57,516 bases of DNA from Methanarcanum sp963640855 (GCA_963640855.1 CAVIAJ010000008.1:1-57516); one strand, 5' to 3'. Shown: positions 1-9,148, counted from the first letter of the stretch. Translations and numbers: made by a program. The notes: generated from the sequence alone by a model not told the origin.

Positions 1-55
1 AATACCCGCAGAACAAATCAAAAGAAGTTACCTACCAGAATTGCCGAACACAGTA
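1..55. repeat. Left copy of a 55-bp terminal inverted repeat
   Basis: The first 55 bases are an exact reverse complement of the last 55 bases of the window, and identity stops abruptly at base 56. Read from the outside in, frame 2 is open through the whole repeat and gives a peptide ending ...SYLPELPNTV before the two copies diverge, so the repeat may be the end of a coding element such as a transposase. A perfect length of 55 is also what a k=55 de Bruijn assembler leaves when a contig stops at a repeat boundary. I cannot tell these apart from the sequence. Confidence 0.9.
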
Positions 56-72
56 CGGGAAACAAAAAAACT

Positions 73-87
73 GTTCATCAAATGAAC
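73..87 (-). terminator. Hairpin terminator of the DUF61 gene
   Basis: GTTCAT, a three-base loop and ATGAAC form a six-base-pair stem that contains the stop codon of the DUF61 gene. On the minus strand the stem is followed within two bases by a run of seven T, the usual archaeal or factor-independent terminator layout. It ends transcription before the contig-end repeat. Confidence 0.6.
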
Positions 88-470
88 AAAATTGTGGTGG
101 TTGTCGGCAGTTTTTTCACCAAAACGCGGTAATCCGGGTTGTAGAAGCGAATCATGTCGTCGCGGATCTTCGTGCGACCGAGAACGGCTGCAATAACTTT
201 GGATTCCACAACGCCGTCAACCTCCCAGGCAGGCATATCTCCGGAGACATCCGTCCTGATTGTAATCGGAAGACGGAGCTTCATACGGTCGATGCTGTCG
301 CAGACAGTTCCGAGATATTCAATCTCGGCGGGATCCATTTCCACAATCTCTCCCGATCTTGCCTTGTACAATCCGCTGCCTTTCTCCAGACATTCGGATA
401 AGGTGCATCTGCTCACGGGAACGTGACTGTTGATTCCGGACATGATGTTTCCGAGTGCGTCCATATGCAT
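78..470 (-). CDS. DUF61 / UPF0216 family protein
   Basis: This 130-residue protein matches the DUF61 (UPF0216) family, which is widespread in Euryarchaeota and has no proven function. Family hallmarks visible here are the RLPITIRTD segment near residue 67, the VVESKVIAAVLGR helix near residue 86, and the C-terminal YNPDYRVLVKKLPTTT motif. The start is the ATG at 470; an in-frame stop lies two codons upstream, and a second ATG at 464 is possible. An AT-rich TATA box at about 490-505 serves it and lies in the short space shared with the divergent nifB-like gene. The assignment to the family is firm; the role is unknown. Confidence 0.8.
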   Translation of the reverse strand: MHMDALGNIMSGINSHVPVSRCTLSECLEKGSGLYKARSGEIVEMDPAEIEYLGTVCDSIDRMKLRLPITIRTDVSGDMPAWEVDGVVESKVIAAVLGRTKIRDDMIRFYNPDYRVLVKKLPTTTTILFI

Positions 471-575
471 CCATTATTCATCTATTCCTATATTATTATA
501 ATATAAGAAGAAGGAATGAAAACCGCTCCGCGGCCTGCAAGGTGAATTTATACGACTAACGCCATCACCGATTCT

Positions 576-1799
576 GTGCATCCGGATGAGAAAACTGCGG
601 AAATGATTCTTACACACCCGTGTTTCAGTGAGAATGCCCATAAAAAATTCGCAAGGATACATCTTCCCGTCGCGCCCGTATGCAATATACAGTGCAATTA
701 CTGCAACAGAAAGTACGACTGCTGCAATGAATCAAGACCGGGAGTGACAAGCGGAGTTCTCTCTCCTGCAGATGCTGCGGAAAGGATACGCACAGTAAAA
801 GAAAAGATTCCGGAACTCAGTGTTGTTGCAATAGCCGGCCCTGGAGATCCGCTTGCGAATGAAGCTACATTTGAAGCAATAGATCTTGTTAAGAAAGAAT
901 TCCCAGAAATGTCCCTGTGTATTTCCACCAACGGACTCATGCTTCCTCAGTCCGCAGACAGATTGTATGAATCAGGCGTAAGATTCGTCACTGTCACGAT
1001 GAACGGTGTCAACCCCGACATCACAAAAGATGTGTACAGTTTCGTAAGATATGAAGGAAAAAACTACACCGGAAGAGAAGCAGCCGAAATCCTCCTGAAG
1101 AATCAACTCGAAGGAATTGAGAAATGTATCGGAAAAGGAATGGTTGTTAAAATCAACATAGTGATGATTCCCGGCGTCAATATAGATCATATTTCATCTG
1201 TAGTAAAGAAAGTAAAGAGCCTCGGAGTCTATATAGTGAACATTCTTCCCCTGATTCCCGTAGAAGGCACACCTTTCGGAAATCTCGATGCACCTACGCC
1301 GGAGGAAAGGAAATCACTGATGGACATCTGTTCTGTCGATGTAAGAATGATGCGTCACTGCAGACAGTGCAGAGCCGACGCAGTAGGTTTACTTGACAAT
1401 GACAGATCTTCCGAATTCATAAGAAAGAATCCGTGCGGTTCCGCCTGCGGACCCGGAGGGGACAATATTATCATTTCTCCTGCGGAAATAACGGAGAAAG
1501 TCGCTGTCGCCACCGAAACCGGCGAAAGAGTGGACAGAGGATTCGGAAACACAGGACAGTTCCTCATCTATGACAGGAAGGGATTGATCGATACTGTAAA
1601 AATCGACACAGGGAGCAGCACATTCGGACGTTCCCACGTAGATCACATCAATGATATCATCTCTCAGCTGAAAGACTGCGACACTGTCGTCGTAAGAGAA
1701 ATCGGCCCCGCACCCCGTTCGTTACTGGAAGCGGAAGGTAAGAGAATAATCATCTCCGACAGACCCGTTAAAGACGAATTATCCGCATTATTCTCATGA
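576..1799 (+). CDS. nifB: NifB-like radical SAM protein with C-terminal NifX-type domain
   Basis: The 407-residue product carries the NifB signature HPCFSENAHKKFARIHLPV followed by the radical SAM cluster cysteines 36, 40 and 43 (CNIQCNYC) and the diagnostic NRKYDC and SRPGVTS motifs. In nitrogen fixers NifB builds the NifB-co precursor of the nitrogenase cofactor from [4Fe-4S] clusters and SAM. Residues from about 303 to the end resemble the NifX/NafY dinitrogenase-cofactor-binding domain (VDRGFGNTGQFLIYD). The start is a GTG; a TTTATAC box at 547-553 sits about 25 bases upstream, so the mRNA is probably leaderless. No nifHDK, nifE or nifN is present in the window. Many non-diazotrophic methanogens keep a lone nifB whose job is not settled. 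Confidence 0.88.
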   Translation: MHPDEKTAEMILTHPCFSENAHKKFARIHLPVAPVCNIQCNYCNRKYDCCNESRPGVTSGVLSPADAAERIRTVKEKIPELSVVAIAGPGDPLANEATFEAIDLVKKEFPEMSLCISTNGLMLPQSADRLYESGVRFVTVTMNGVNPDITKDVYSFVRYEGKNYTGREAAEILLKNQLEGIEKCIGKGMVVKINIVMIPGVNIDHISSVVKKVKSLGVYIVNILPLIPVEGTPFGNLDAPTPEERKSLMDICSVDVRMMRHCRQCRADAVGLLDNDRSSEFIRKNPCGSACGPGGDNIIISPAEITEKVAVATETGERVDRGFGNTGQFLIYDRKGLIDTVKIDTGSSTFGRSHVDHINDIISQLKDCDTVVVREIGPAPRSLLEAEGKRIIISDRPVKDELSALFS

Positions 1800-1875
1800 A
1801 TCTGGGCTGAAATCCGCCGAAGTGGAATTATATATAAATAAGTACCACATCCGCGGGACCATCAGAGATGAGCAC

Positions 1876-3645
1876 ATGGATGCCCAACAGTTAAGAGAAG
1901 CATTCGTCAGATTCTTCGAAGAGAGGGGACACGCACATATCGGTTCCGCGTCACTCATTCCGGAGAACGATCCGACGGTATTGTTCACGACAGCAGGTAT
2001 GCACCCGCTGGTACCGTACCTCCTCGGTGAAAAACATCCGATGGGAAAGAGACTTGTCGATTATCAGAAATGCATCAGGACAGGAGACATTGACGATGTG
2101 GGAGATGCAAGCCACCTCACATTCTTCGAGATGCTCGGAAACTGGTCCCTCGGAGACTACTTCAAAGAAGAGTCTATCGGTTTCAGTTTCGAATTCCTGA
2201 CAAAGGTCCTCGGATTCAGGAAGGAACAGCTTGCAGTCACCGCATTCGCAGGTGAAGAAGGCATCCCTAAGGATGAGGAAACAGCCAACATCTGGAAATC
2301 CCACGGAATGAAAGACGAACAGATTTTCTTCTACGGCAGAGCCGACAACTGGTGGGGACCTGCTGGTACGACAGGACCGTGCGGACCGGATACCGAGATT
2401 TTCTATGATAACGGACAGCCCAAATGCGGTCCCGACTGCGGACCCTCATGTCACTGCGGAAAGTACACCGAAATATGGAACAATGTCTTCATGCAGTACA
2501 ACAAGGATAAAGACGGCGAATACACCCCGCTCGCACAGAAGAATGTGGATACGGGAATGGGACTCGAGAGAGTGTGCCGTATCCTTCAGGGCGTTCCTTC
2601 AGTCTACGAATCCACAGTTTTCCAGCCTATCATTTCAAAGATCTCCGAAATCTGCGGCAAACCGTACGAAGAGCCGTACATCAGAGACTTCAGGATTGTT
2701 GCGGACCACATCAGAGCTGCGACATTTATTCTTGCAGACGGAGTTGTTCCCGCGAAAGTCGGACAGGGCTACATCCTCAGGAGACTTATCAGAAGGGCTT
2801 CGAGGAACATGAGCAGACTCGGTTATGACGGACTGTTTATGAAAGAGATTGCAAAAGTCGTTGTCGACGAATTCGGCGATTCATACCCCGAACTTGTGAA
2901 CAACAAAGATTCAATCTACGAGTCACTCACAGCAGAGGAAGAAAAATTCCAGAAGACACTCGTCAAAGGACTCAGAAAATTCGATGAAATGGTCGTTGAA
3001 AACGGCGATTCCAAAGTCATGAGGGGAGACCTCGTCTTCAGGCTGTTCGATACGTACGGATTCCCCGTAGAACTTACTGCGGAACTTGCACAGGAGAAAG
3101 GACTGACCGTGGATATGAAGGACTTCGAATCGAGGTTCAAAGAGCACCAGGACAAATCCAGGATGGATACGAACCAGACATTCAAAGGAGGTCTTGCGGA
3201 TCACAGTGTGGAGACCACAAAACTCCACACAGCTACACACCTCCTGCATGCTGCGCTGAGGAACATCGTAGATCCGAACATCAGGCAGAAAGGAAGTAAC
3301 ATCACGGCTGAGAGGCTCAGATTCGACTTCAATTTCGACAGGAAACTCACGCCTGAAGAACTCCAGAAGATTACCGACTTCGTCAACGATGCAATCAAAC
3401 AGGACATCCCCGTTGTCTGCAAAGAGATGCCGAAAGAGGAAGCGAAAGCATCCGGTGCAATCGGTGTCTTCGACAGCAAATACGGTGACATCGTCAAGGT
3501 GTACATCATCGGCGATATCGACAGCGAACTCTGCGGCGGACCTCATGTCAGCCACACAGGAGAACTCGAAGGATTCAAGATCCTGAAAGAAGAGAGTTCC
3601 GCAGCCGGTGTCAGGCGTATCAAAGCAGTCGTCGGCAAATTCTGA
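1876..3645 (+). CDS. alaS: Alanyl-tRNA synthetase, short bacterial-type form
   Basis: The enzyme charges tRNA-Ala. The 589 residues contain the class II motifs (FTTAGMHPLVPYL near 37, GDIDDVGDASHLTFFEMLGNW near 70-90, DTGMGLERV near 230) and the editing-site zinc motif HTATH at 451-455 with CGGPH at 553-557. The protein ends right after the editing domain: the C-Ala domain and oligomerisation tail of the usual 850-900-residue enzymes are missing. An earlier in-frame GTG at 1822 is rejected because a TATA box (TTATATATAA, about 1826-1835) lies inside that extension; the ATG at 1876 is well placed for it. The sequence looks bacterial rather than archaeal, which suggests horizontal acquisition. 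The cognate tRNA-Ala gene is the next gene. Confidence 0.9.
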   Translation: MDAQQLREAFVRFFEERGHAHIGSASLIPENDPTVLFTTAGMHPLVPYLLGEKHPMGKRLVDYQKCIRTGDIDDVGDASHLTFFEMLGNWSLGDYFKEESIGFSFEFLTKVLGFRKEQLAVTAFAGEEGIPKDEETANIWKSHGMKDEQIFFYGRADNWWGPAGTTGPCGPDTEIFYDNGQPKCGPDCGPSCHCGKYTEIWNNVFMQYNKDKDGEYTPLAQKNVDTGMGLERVCRILQGVPSVYESTVFQPIISKISEICGKPYEEPYIRDFRIVADHIRAATFILADGVVPAKVGQGYILRRLIRRASRNMSRLGYDGLFMKEIAKVVVDEFGDSYPELVNNKDSIYESLTAEEEKFQKTLVKGLRKFDEMVVENGDSKVMRGDLVFRLFDTYGFPVELTAELAQEKGLTVDMKDFESRFKEHQDKSRMDTNQTFKGGLADHSVETTKLHTATHLLHAALRNIVDPNIRQKGSNITAERLRFDFNFDRKLTPEELQKITDFVNDAIKQDIPVVCKEMPKEEAKASGAIGVFDSKYGDIVKVYIIGDIDSELCGGPHVSHTGELEGFKILKEESSAAGVRRIKAVVGKF

Positions 3646-3792
3646 CGGCTGTTTCCCCAAACCCTTTTTCAAACTTACCTTTCTGATTTTGTATAATTAC
3701 GGTATTCAGTGAACAGACAGAGCTTCTGTGTAATTCACACGCCTTCCGCCGCACAGTAAAAAGCTCACGCTGACAGGAAATTTATGAAAGAA

Positions 3793-3868
3793 TGGTGGAC
3801 TGGGCGCGATTTGAACGCGCGGCCTCCTGCTTGCAAAGCAGACGATCTTCCAGCTGATCTACCAGCCC
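3793..3868 (-). tRNA. tRNA-Ala (anticodon TGC)
   Basis: The minus strand folds into a 76-base cloverleaf including an encoded CCA. The acceptor is GGGCTGG paired with CCAGTCC, which gives a G3:U70 wobble pair, the universal AlaRS identity element. The anticodon loop is TTTGCAA (anticodon TGC) and the T arm carries TTCAAAT. A strong TATA box (GTTTATATAGG, plus-strand 3892-3902) lies about 25 bases upstream. The gene lies directly after, and opposite to, the alaS gene. Confidence 0.97.
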
Positions 3869-4029
3869 AACAATTCTTGTGATAGTAATAGCCTATATAA
3901 ACTTTCTTATGCGCCTTCGAAACGGATGAATAGGACCAGCCTTCGACCCTGCAGATCCGAAAATTTATGAAATCAGATACGGCGGAAATGCGTAATCTGA
4001 GAAGACAATATGAACTGAATATCCCTGAA

Positions 4030-4050
4030 TTGGGGGCAAAACGCCCCCAA
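4030..4050 (-). terminator. Hairpin at the end of the str operon
   Basis: TTGGGGGC, a five-base AAAAC loop and GCCCCCAA form a perfect eight-base-pair stem about 20 bases beyond the rps10 stop codon. Its place at the operon's end suggests transcription termination or 3' end protection. The following bases are not especially T-rich. The 160 bases between this hairpin and the tRNA-Ala promoter hold no gene that I can support. Confidence 0.55.
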
Positions 4051-4070
4051 GGGAATTTGATTTAATGCGT

Positions 4071-4385
4071 TTATGCGTTGCGGAGGACAATCTCGATGTT
4101 CACGCCATCGGGGACCTGAATCCTCATGAGCTGCCTGAGTGCACGCTCATCGGCATCGAGGTCGATGAGTCTCTTGTGAATCCTCATCTCCCAGCGGTCC
4201 CATGTCTCGCTGCCTTCACCGTCGGGTGATTTCCTGCAGGCGACCTTGAGCTTCTTTGTGGGAAGCGGGACCGGTCCGCGGATCTGTACACCAGTCTTCT
4301 GGGAGATACCCCTGATCTGTGTGCAGACGCTGTCGACCTTCTGCGGGTCTGTTCCGCTCAGTGAAATCCTTGCACGCTGTGACAT
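4071..4385 (-). CDS. rps10: 30S ribosomal protein uS10
   Basis: A 104-residue uS10 protein of the small-subunit head. It shows the family pattern RARISLSGTDPQKVDSVC at the N-terminus, the GPVPLPTKKL loop near residue 40 and HKRLIDLDADERALRQL in the second half. The start is the ATG at 4385, just past the tuf stop codon at 4397, and not an upstream ATG inside tuf. It is the last gene of the str operon (rps12, rps7, fusA, tuf, rps10), the usual archaeal order. Confidence 0.96.
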   Translation of the reverse strand: MSQRARISLSGTDPQKVDSVCTQIRGISQKTGVQIRGPVPLPTKKLKVACRKSPDGEGSETWDRWEMRIHKRLIDLDADERALRQLMRIQVPDGVNIEIVLRNA

Positions 4386-4396
4386 CGGGATTACCT

Positions 4397-5653
4397 TCAG
4401 GCTTTCTCGACAGAGACGCAAACACCGGCTGCGACTGTCTGTCCCATATCACGGATGGCGAACCTTCCGAGAGGACCGAAGTCTTTAGCGGGCTCGATCA
4501 CGAGAGGCTTGGTGGGTTTGAACTTGACAATTGCGTTGTCACCGTTCTTAAGGAAGCTGAGATCCTCGAGCTTCTTACCTGCACGCTGTGCGGAAACGAT
4601 CTCGACGAGCTGACATGCAACCTGGGCTGTGTGGACGTGGAACACAGGTGTGTATCCGACGGTCATAACAGACGGGTGGTTGAGCACAATGATCTGTGCT
4701 GTGAATGTCTTTGCGACAGACGGCGGGTTGTCAACAGGTCCTGCGACATCTCCCCTCTTGATCTGGTTCTTGGCGACTCCACCGACGTTGAATCCGACGT
4801 TGTCTCCGGGAACTGCCTGGGGCATCTGCTCGTGGTGCATCTCGATTGATTTGACCTCACCTGTGACGTTGGAGGGCATGAAGATGACCTTTGTCTTGGG
4901 CTTGAGGACACCTGTCTCGACACGTCCTACAGGAACGGTACCGATACCGGTGATTGTGTAGACATCCTGAACGGGGAGCCTGAGTGCCTTGTCTGTCTCT
5001 TTCTTGGGGACTGAAAGGTTGTCGAGTGCCTGGATGAGCGTAGGGCCCTTGTACCAGGGTGTGTTGGCGGATGCTGTCTTGATGTTGTCTCCCATATATG
5101 CGGAGACAGGGATGAAGGGGATGTTCTCGGCTTTGTTACCGATCATTGCGAAGAGCTTCTTCATTCCCTCGACGGCCTCTTTGTATTTGGCTTCGTCGTA
5201 TTTGACTGCATCCATCTTGTTGATTGCGACGATGATCTGTTTGACACCGAGTGTGGTTGCAAGGAAGATGTGTTCCTTTGTCTGTGCCTGGGGACCCTCG
5301 ATTGCAGAGCATGTGATAATTGCTGCATCTGCCTGAGATGTACCGGTGATCATGTTCTTAACGAAGTCACGGTGTCCGGGTGCGTCGATGACGGTGAAGT
5401 AGTACTTGTCTGTGTAGAACTTCTTGTGTGCGACATCGATAGTAACTCCCCTCTCCCTCTCTTCCTTGAGTCCGTCCATGACCCAGGCGAAGTAGAAGGT
5501 ACCCTTACCTTTCTCTTCTGCTTCTTTCTTGTATTTCTCAATGATGTGCGGGTCGATTGCACCGGTCTCGAGAAGGATCCTTCCCGTAAGGGTGGATTTT
5601 CCGTGGTCGACGTGTCCGATGATGACCAAGTTCATGTGCTCTTTTTCTGCCAT
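4397..5653 (-). CDS. tuf: Translation elongation factor 1-alpha (aEF1A)
   Basis: The 418-residue GTPase delivers aminoacyl-tRNA to the ribosome. All G motifs are present: GHVDHGKST (residues 13-21), the DAPGHRDF switch II motif near 90, NKMD near 145 and SA(Y) near 185. Domains 2 and 3 follow with the archaeal/eukaryotic-type insert. The ATG at 5653 is preceded by the purine-rich AAGGAGG ribosome-binding site. It is co-transcribed downstream of fusA after a 74-base gap. Confidence 0.98.
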   Translation of the reverse strand: MAEKEHMNLVIIGHVDHGKSTLTGRILLETGAIDPHIIEKYKKEAEEKGKGTFYFAWVMDGLKEERERGVTIDVAHKKFYTDKYYFTVIDAPGHRDFVKNMITGTSQADAAIITCSAIEGPQAQTKEHIFLATTLGVKQIIVAINKMDAVKYDEAKYKEAVEGMKKLFAMIGNKAENIPFIPVSAYMGDNIKTASANTPWYKGPTLIQALDNLSVPKKETDKALRLPVQDVYTITGIGTVPVGRVETGVLKPKTKVIFMPSNVTGEVKSIEMHHEQMPQAVPGDNVGFNVGGVAKNQIKRGDVAGPVDNPPSVAKTFTAQIIVLNHPSVMTVGYTPVFHVHTAQVACQLVEIVSAQRAGKKLEDLSFLKNGDNAIVKFKPTKPLVIEPAKDFGPLGRFAIRDMGQTVAAGVCVSVEKA

Positions 5654-5727
5654 GTTTTTCTTCCTCCTTTATAGGATTATTTAAGCCTGAATTGCTCCAT
5701 ATAGTGTTTTGTATTTAAGTTTAAGCC

Positions 5728-7935
5728 TCAGATACCAGCATAGTATTTTGAGTCGTAAGGTTCGGGGTTCATTCCTTTCCTTGTCCTGATCTCGGTCACG
5801 ACCTTCTTCTGAAGCTCGGGCGGGATCTGCTGGAATCCTGCGTTCTCTGTGGACCAGATTGCACGTCCCTGTGTCGAACCGCGGACATCTCCTGCGAATC
5901 CGAACATTTCTGCAACAGGGCACATAGCGGAAACTGTCGAATCGGAACCGTCTGTTCCGGTGTCGAGGATTGTTCCGCGGCGCTGACTGATGAGGCTGAT
6001 TGCTCCGCCGATGTAGTCCGGAGGCACTGAGATGAATACCTTCTGCATAGGTTCGAGAAGGATTCTTCCTGCCTCACACATTGCACCGTAGATACCGTCC
6101 CTTACTGCGGGGATAACCTGTGCAGGACCTCTGTGGATTGTATCCTCGTGGAGTTTTGCATCCATGAGTTTGATCTTGATTCCTGCGACTTTCTCTGCAG
6201 CGAGCGGACCTTTCATCATAGCCTCTTCAAAAGACTGTTTGATGAGTTCCATTGTCTCGTGGAGGTACTGGATACCTTTTGTGCAGTCGAGGAGGACGTT
6301 GTTGCCTTTGAATGCGACGATGCCTTTTGCCTCATCTGCATCCATTCCTGCGTCAGCAAGGATCTTGGCGATTGCCTTGGGGTCCTTAATCTTCGCATCG
6401 GGGTCGATGTCACCCTTGCGGATTGCATCTTTTACACCCTGCTCGAGCGGCTCTACGATGAAGTAGAACTTGTTGTGCTTGTTGGGCGATTTTCCTTCGA
6501 ACTCGGAGGGGTTTCTGCCCCTAACAGACTCCTGGTAAACGACGATAGGTGCAGACGAAACGATGTCGACTCCCTGTTCGTTGATGATCCTGTACTCGGT
6601 GATCTCAAGGTGGAGCTCACCCATACCGGAAATCAGGTGTTCGCCGGTGTCGTTGTTAATCTCGATGTTCAGTGACGGGTCGGCCTTTGCGATGGTCCTG
6701 AGAACCTCAATCAGCTTGGGCAGATCCTTCATATTCTTTGCTTCGATAGCTTTTGTAACGACAGGCTCGGAGTAGTGTGCCATTCTCTCGAAAGGCTCCA
6801 TGTCTTTGAGTGTCGAAACTGTCGAACCGGCGATTGCGTCTTTGAGACCTGTCAGTGCGACGATGTTACCTGCTTCGCATTCCTCAATCGGGATACGGTC
6901 TGCACCGACCATCAATGCGACACCCTGAACCCTCTGGGGGTTGGGCTGTCCGGAGATGTACAGCGTCATACCTTTTGTGACTGTTCCTGAGAAGAGCCTT
7001 CCGATTGCGACTTCTCCTGCGTGGGGGTCCATGATGATCTTGTTAATCATAAGTGAAACCTCACCTTTTGAATCGCAGGCGAGCATCTGTTTTCCGATGG
7101 TCGAGTTGAGGTCTCCCTTCCAGATGGTGGGGATACGGACCTTCTGTGCGTCGACGGGGTTCGGAATGTGGCTGATAACCATTTCCAGTGCAACTTCGTG
7201 AAGCGGGATCTTCTTGGCGAGCTCTTTCTGTCCGCCTTCTTTACCGCAGTACTCGAAGATGTCTTTGAACGAAACACCGCTCTTCTTCATATAAGGTGCG
7301 GAGATAGCCCAGTTGTTGTAAGCGGAACCGAATGCGACGGTACCGTCCTGGATGCTGACCTGCCACTGCTTGTTGAGAGGTGCGGGAAGAATCGTTGCGA
7401 TCTTCTTGTTGAACTCGGCGACGATCTTGGAGAACTTATCGATCATCATTTCGGGTGTAACCTGCTGCTCGACGATCATCCTGTCGACCTTGTTGATGAA
7501 CAGCATAGGCTTGACACGCTCTTTGAGTGCCTGCCTGATAACTGTCTCGGTCTGAGGCATGATACCTTCGACTGCACAGCAGAGAATGAAAACACCGTCA
7601 AGTGCCCTCATTGCCCTTGTGACATCTCCTCCGAAGTCGACGTGTCCGGGAGTATCAATCAGGTTAATCAGATACTTCTGTCCGTTGATTTCGTGAACCA
7701 TCGATGCCGATGCTGCGTTGATTGTGATACCACGTGCTGCTTCCTGCTCGTCGTAATCGAGAACACGCTGCTCTCCGGCAAGTTCGGAGGACATCATACC
7801 GGCACCTGCAATCAGGTTGTCCGAGAATGTTGTCTTTCCGTGGTCGATATGTGCTGCAGTTCCGATGTTCCTGATGAACTGCTGTGTTTTCATAAGGCCG
7901 ACTGCGTGCTTAACATTATCCTCTTTTCTGCCCAT
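5728..7935 (-). CDS. fusA: Translation elongation factor 2 (aEF2)
   Basis: The 735-residue translocase of the ribosome. The GTPase domain has AHIDHGKTT (about residues 33-41), DTPGHVDFGGDV near 93 and NKVD near 147. Domain IV contains HEDTIHRGPAQVIPAVRDG, whose histidine is the site of diphthamide modification in archaea. The length matches archaeal EF-2 (about 730). The gene lies between rps7 and tuf in the str operon. Confidence 0.98.
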   Translation of the reverse strand: MGRKEDNVKHAVGLMKTQQFIRNIGTAAHIDHGKTTFSDNLIAGAGMMSSELAGEQRVLDYDEQEAARGITINAASASMVHEINGQKYLINLIDTPGHVDFGGDVTRAMRALDGVFILCCAVEGIMPQTETVIRQALKERVKPMLFINKVDRMIVEQQVTPEMMIDKFSKIVAEFNKKIATILPAPLNKQWQVSIQDGTVAFGSAYNNWAISAPYMKKSGVSFKDIFEYCGKEGGQKELAKKIPLHEVALEMVISHIPNPVDAQKVRIPTIWKGDLNSTIGKQMLACDSKGEVSLMINKIIMDPHAGEVAIGRLFSGTVTKGMTLYISGQPNPQRVQGVALMVGADRIPIEECEAGNIVALTGLKDAIAGSTVSTLKDMEPFERMAHYSEPVVTKAIEAKNMKDLPKLIEVLRTIAKADPSLNIEINNDTGEHLISGMGELHLEITEYRIINEQGVDIVSSAPIVVYQESVRGRNPSEFEGKSPNKHNKFYFIVEPLEQGVKDAIRKGDIDPDAKIKDPKAIAKILADAGMDADEAKGIVAFKGNNVLLDCTKGIQYLHETMELIKQSFEEAMMKGPLAAEKVAGIKIKLMDAKLHEDTIHRGPAQVIPAVRDGIYGAMCEAGRILLEPMQKVFISVPPDYIGGAISLISQRRGTILDTGTDGSDSTVSAMCPVAEMFGFAGDVRGSTQGRAIWSTENAGFQQIPPELQKKVVTEIRTRKGMNPEPYDSKYYAGI

Positions 7936-7957
7936 AATTCCACCTTATCTATCAGAA

Positions 7958-8527
7958 TCAGCGGGCCGACTGTGCGACTCTTTCAATCTCTTCTTTCTTT
8001 GCGACGGAGAATGATGTCATGTCGCCTTTCGCTGAAAGCATAATTTCGTCTGCGATGCAGTTTGCGATGGGCTTCTTGTTCTTTGTCGATGCTTTGACGC
8101 ATCCGGTACTCATGTTGCGGAGTGCAATATCGAGTCTCCTCTGGGGGGAGATATCGACTGCCTTGGGGACAGAGACACCGCCGAACTGGAGTCTTGTGAT
8201 CTCCTCGCGGGGTGCTGCGTTCTCAAGTCCGTTGACGAGGATCTGAACCGGGTTCTCCTTCGTCTTCTGAGCAATAATATCGAATGCTTCAGATACGGCT
8301 GCGTATGCTTTGAGCTTCTTTCCGGTGTATTTCTCGGTCCTCATCACGTTGTTGATGAGCCTCTCTACGATGCAGAGCTTTGATTTGCCGAACCACCTGT
8401 TTGCATGCTTTCCGCCCGAGTGAGGAACATTTGTGGGTGTGAGGTCTATGTATTTTGCCAGTCCGCCATCGGCGACTGTAACCTCGGACAGATCGTATTT
8501 TCCGAACATAAGTGCTTTCTCTTCCAT
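7958..8527 (-). CDS. rps7: 30S ribosomal protein uS7
   Basis: The 189-residue primary 16S-binding protein of the small-subunit head. Diagnostic segments are KLCIVERLINNVMR near residue 50, NPVQILVNGLENAAPREE near 97 and the C-terminal SFSVAKKEEIERVAQSAR. The ATG at 8527 overlaps or abuts the rps12 stop by four bases' spacing, showing tight coupling with the gene upstream. Confidence 0.97.
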   Translation of the reverse strand: MEEKALMFGKYDLSEVTVADGGLAKYIDLTPTNVPHSGGKHANRWFGKSKLCIVERLINNVMRTEKYTGKKLKAYAAVSEAFDIIAQKTKENPVQILVNGLENAAPREEITRLQFGGVSVPKAVDISPQRRLDIALRNMSTGCVKASTKNKKPIANCIADEIMLSAKGDMTSFSVAKKEEIERVAQSAR

Positions 8528-8531
8528 GAAT

Positions 8532-8960
8532 TCACCTTACCGGCTTGTCAGTCCTTCCCCTGACCATCTCGTTGAGCGAAACATTGTTGACTTTGATGAC
8601 CTTGTAACGGACTCCGGGAATATCTCCGTATGAACGGCCCATCCTTCCGCCGATACCTTCGACCATAACTTCGTCGTGTTCATCAATGAAGTTGATTGCT
8701 CCGTCTCCAACCGCGAATGCTGTGATCTGACGTCCGTTCTTGATGAGCTGGACCTTCACACATTTCCTGATAGCGGAGTTCGGCTGTTTAGCCTCGATTC
8801 CCACCTTTTCCAGGACGATTCCGCGTGCCTGTGCCGAACCCTCAAGAGGATCCGACTTTTCCCTAAGTTTGAGCACTCTCTTCTTGTATGCCCTGTCCAG
8901 CCAGCGATGCTGCTGCCTGTCAGTCTTGAGTTTCCTTGCGGTATAAAGACCTCTACCCAA
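8532..8960 (-). CDS. rps12: 30S ribosomal protein uS12, TTG start
   Basis: A 142-residue decoding-centre protein. The conserved core LEGSAQARGIVLEKVG and the loop KQPNSAIRKCVKVQL are intact. The family normally begins M-G-(N/R)-G-L-Y, and the only start that fits is the TTG at 8960, preceded by a GGGTGA ribosome-binding site five bases upstream; the nearby ATG is out of frame. It heads the operon; in many archaea rpoH-rpoB-rpoA-rpl30e-nusA would precede it, but here the next gene upstream is divergent. A TATA box (TTATATACC) lies near 9065-9073. Confidence 0.94.
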   Translation of the reverse strand: MGRGLYTARKLKTDRQQHRWLDRAYKKRVLKLREKSDPLEGSAQARGIVLEKVGIEAKQPNSAIRKCVKVQLIKNGRQITAFAVGDGAINFIDEHDEVMVEGIGGRMGRSYGDIPGVRYKVIKVNNVSLNEMVRGRTDKPVR

Positions 8961-9148
8961 TTTTTCACCCCATAGTATTATCTGAAGTAACGTCGCGATT
9001 ATTGTTATCCTATTTAAAGGATATGCAATCATCGTCTTTACGCTGGTTCTCCTATAGTCAACTGGTATATAACAACTAGCCGAGCCGCATGCGATTCCGA
9101 TTTCACATTTCTAATAATATAATTCTCGCGCGCATAAAGTTTTAAAAT

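Noticed and set aside
1822..1875. Upstream GTG start for alaS
   Set aside because: It would place the TATA box within the coding region and add 18 residues absent from the family.
7168..8043. 291-codon open frame opposite fusA
   Set aside because: Same antisense composition artefact; it crosses the fusA-rps7 boundary.
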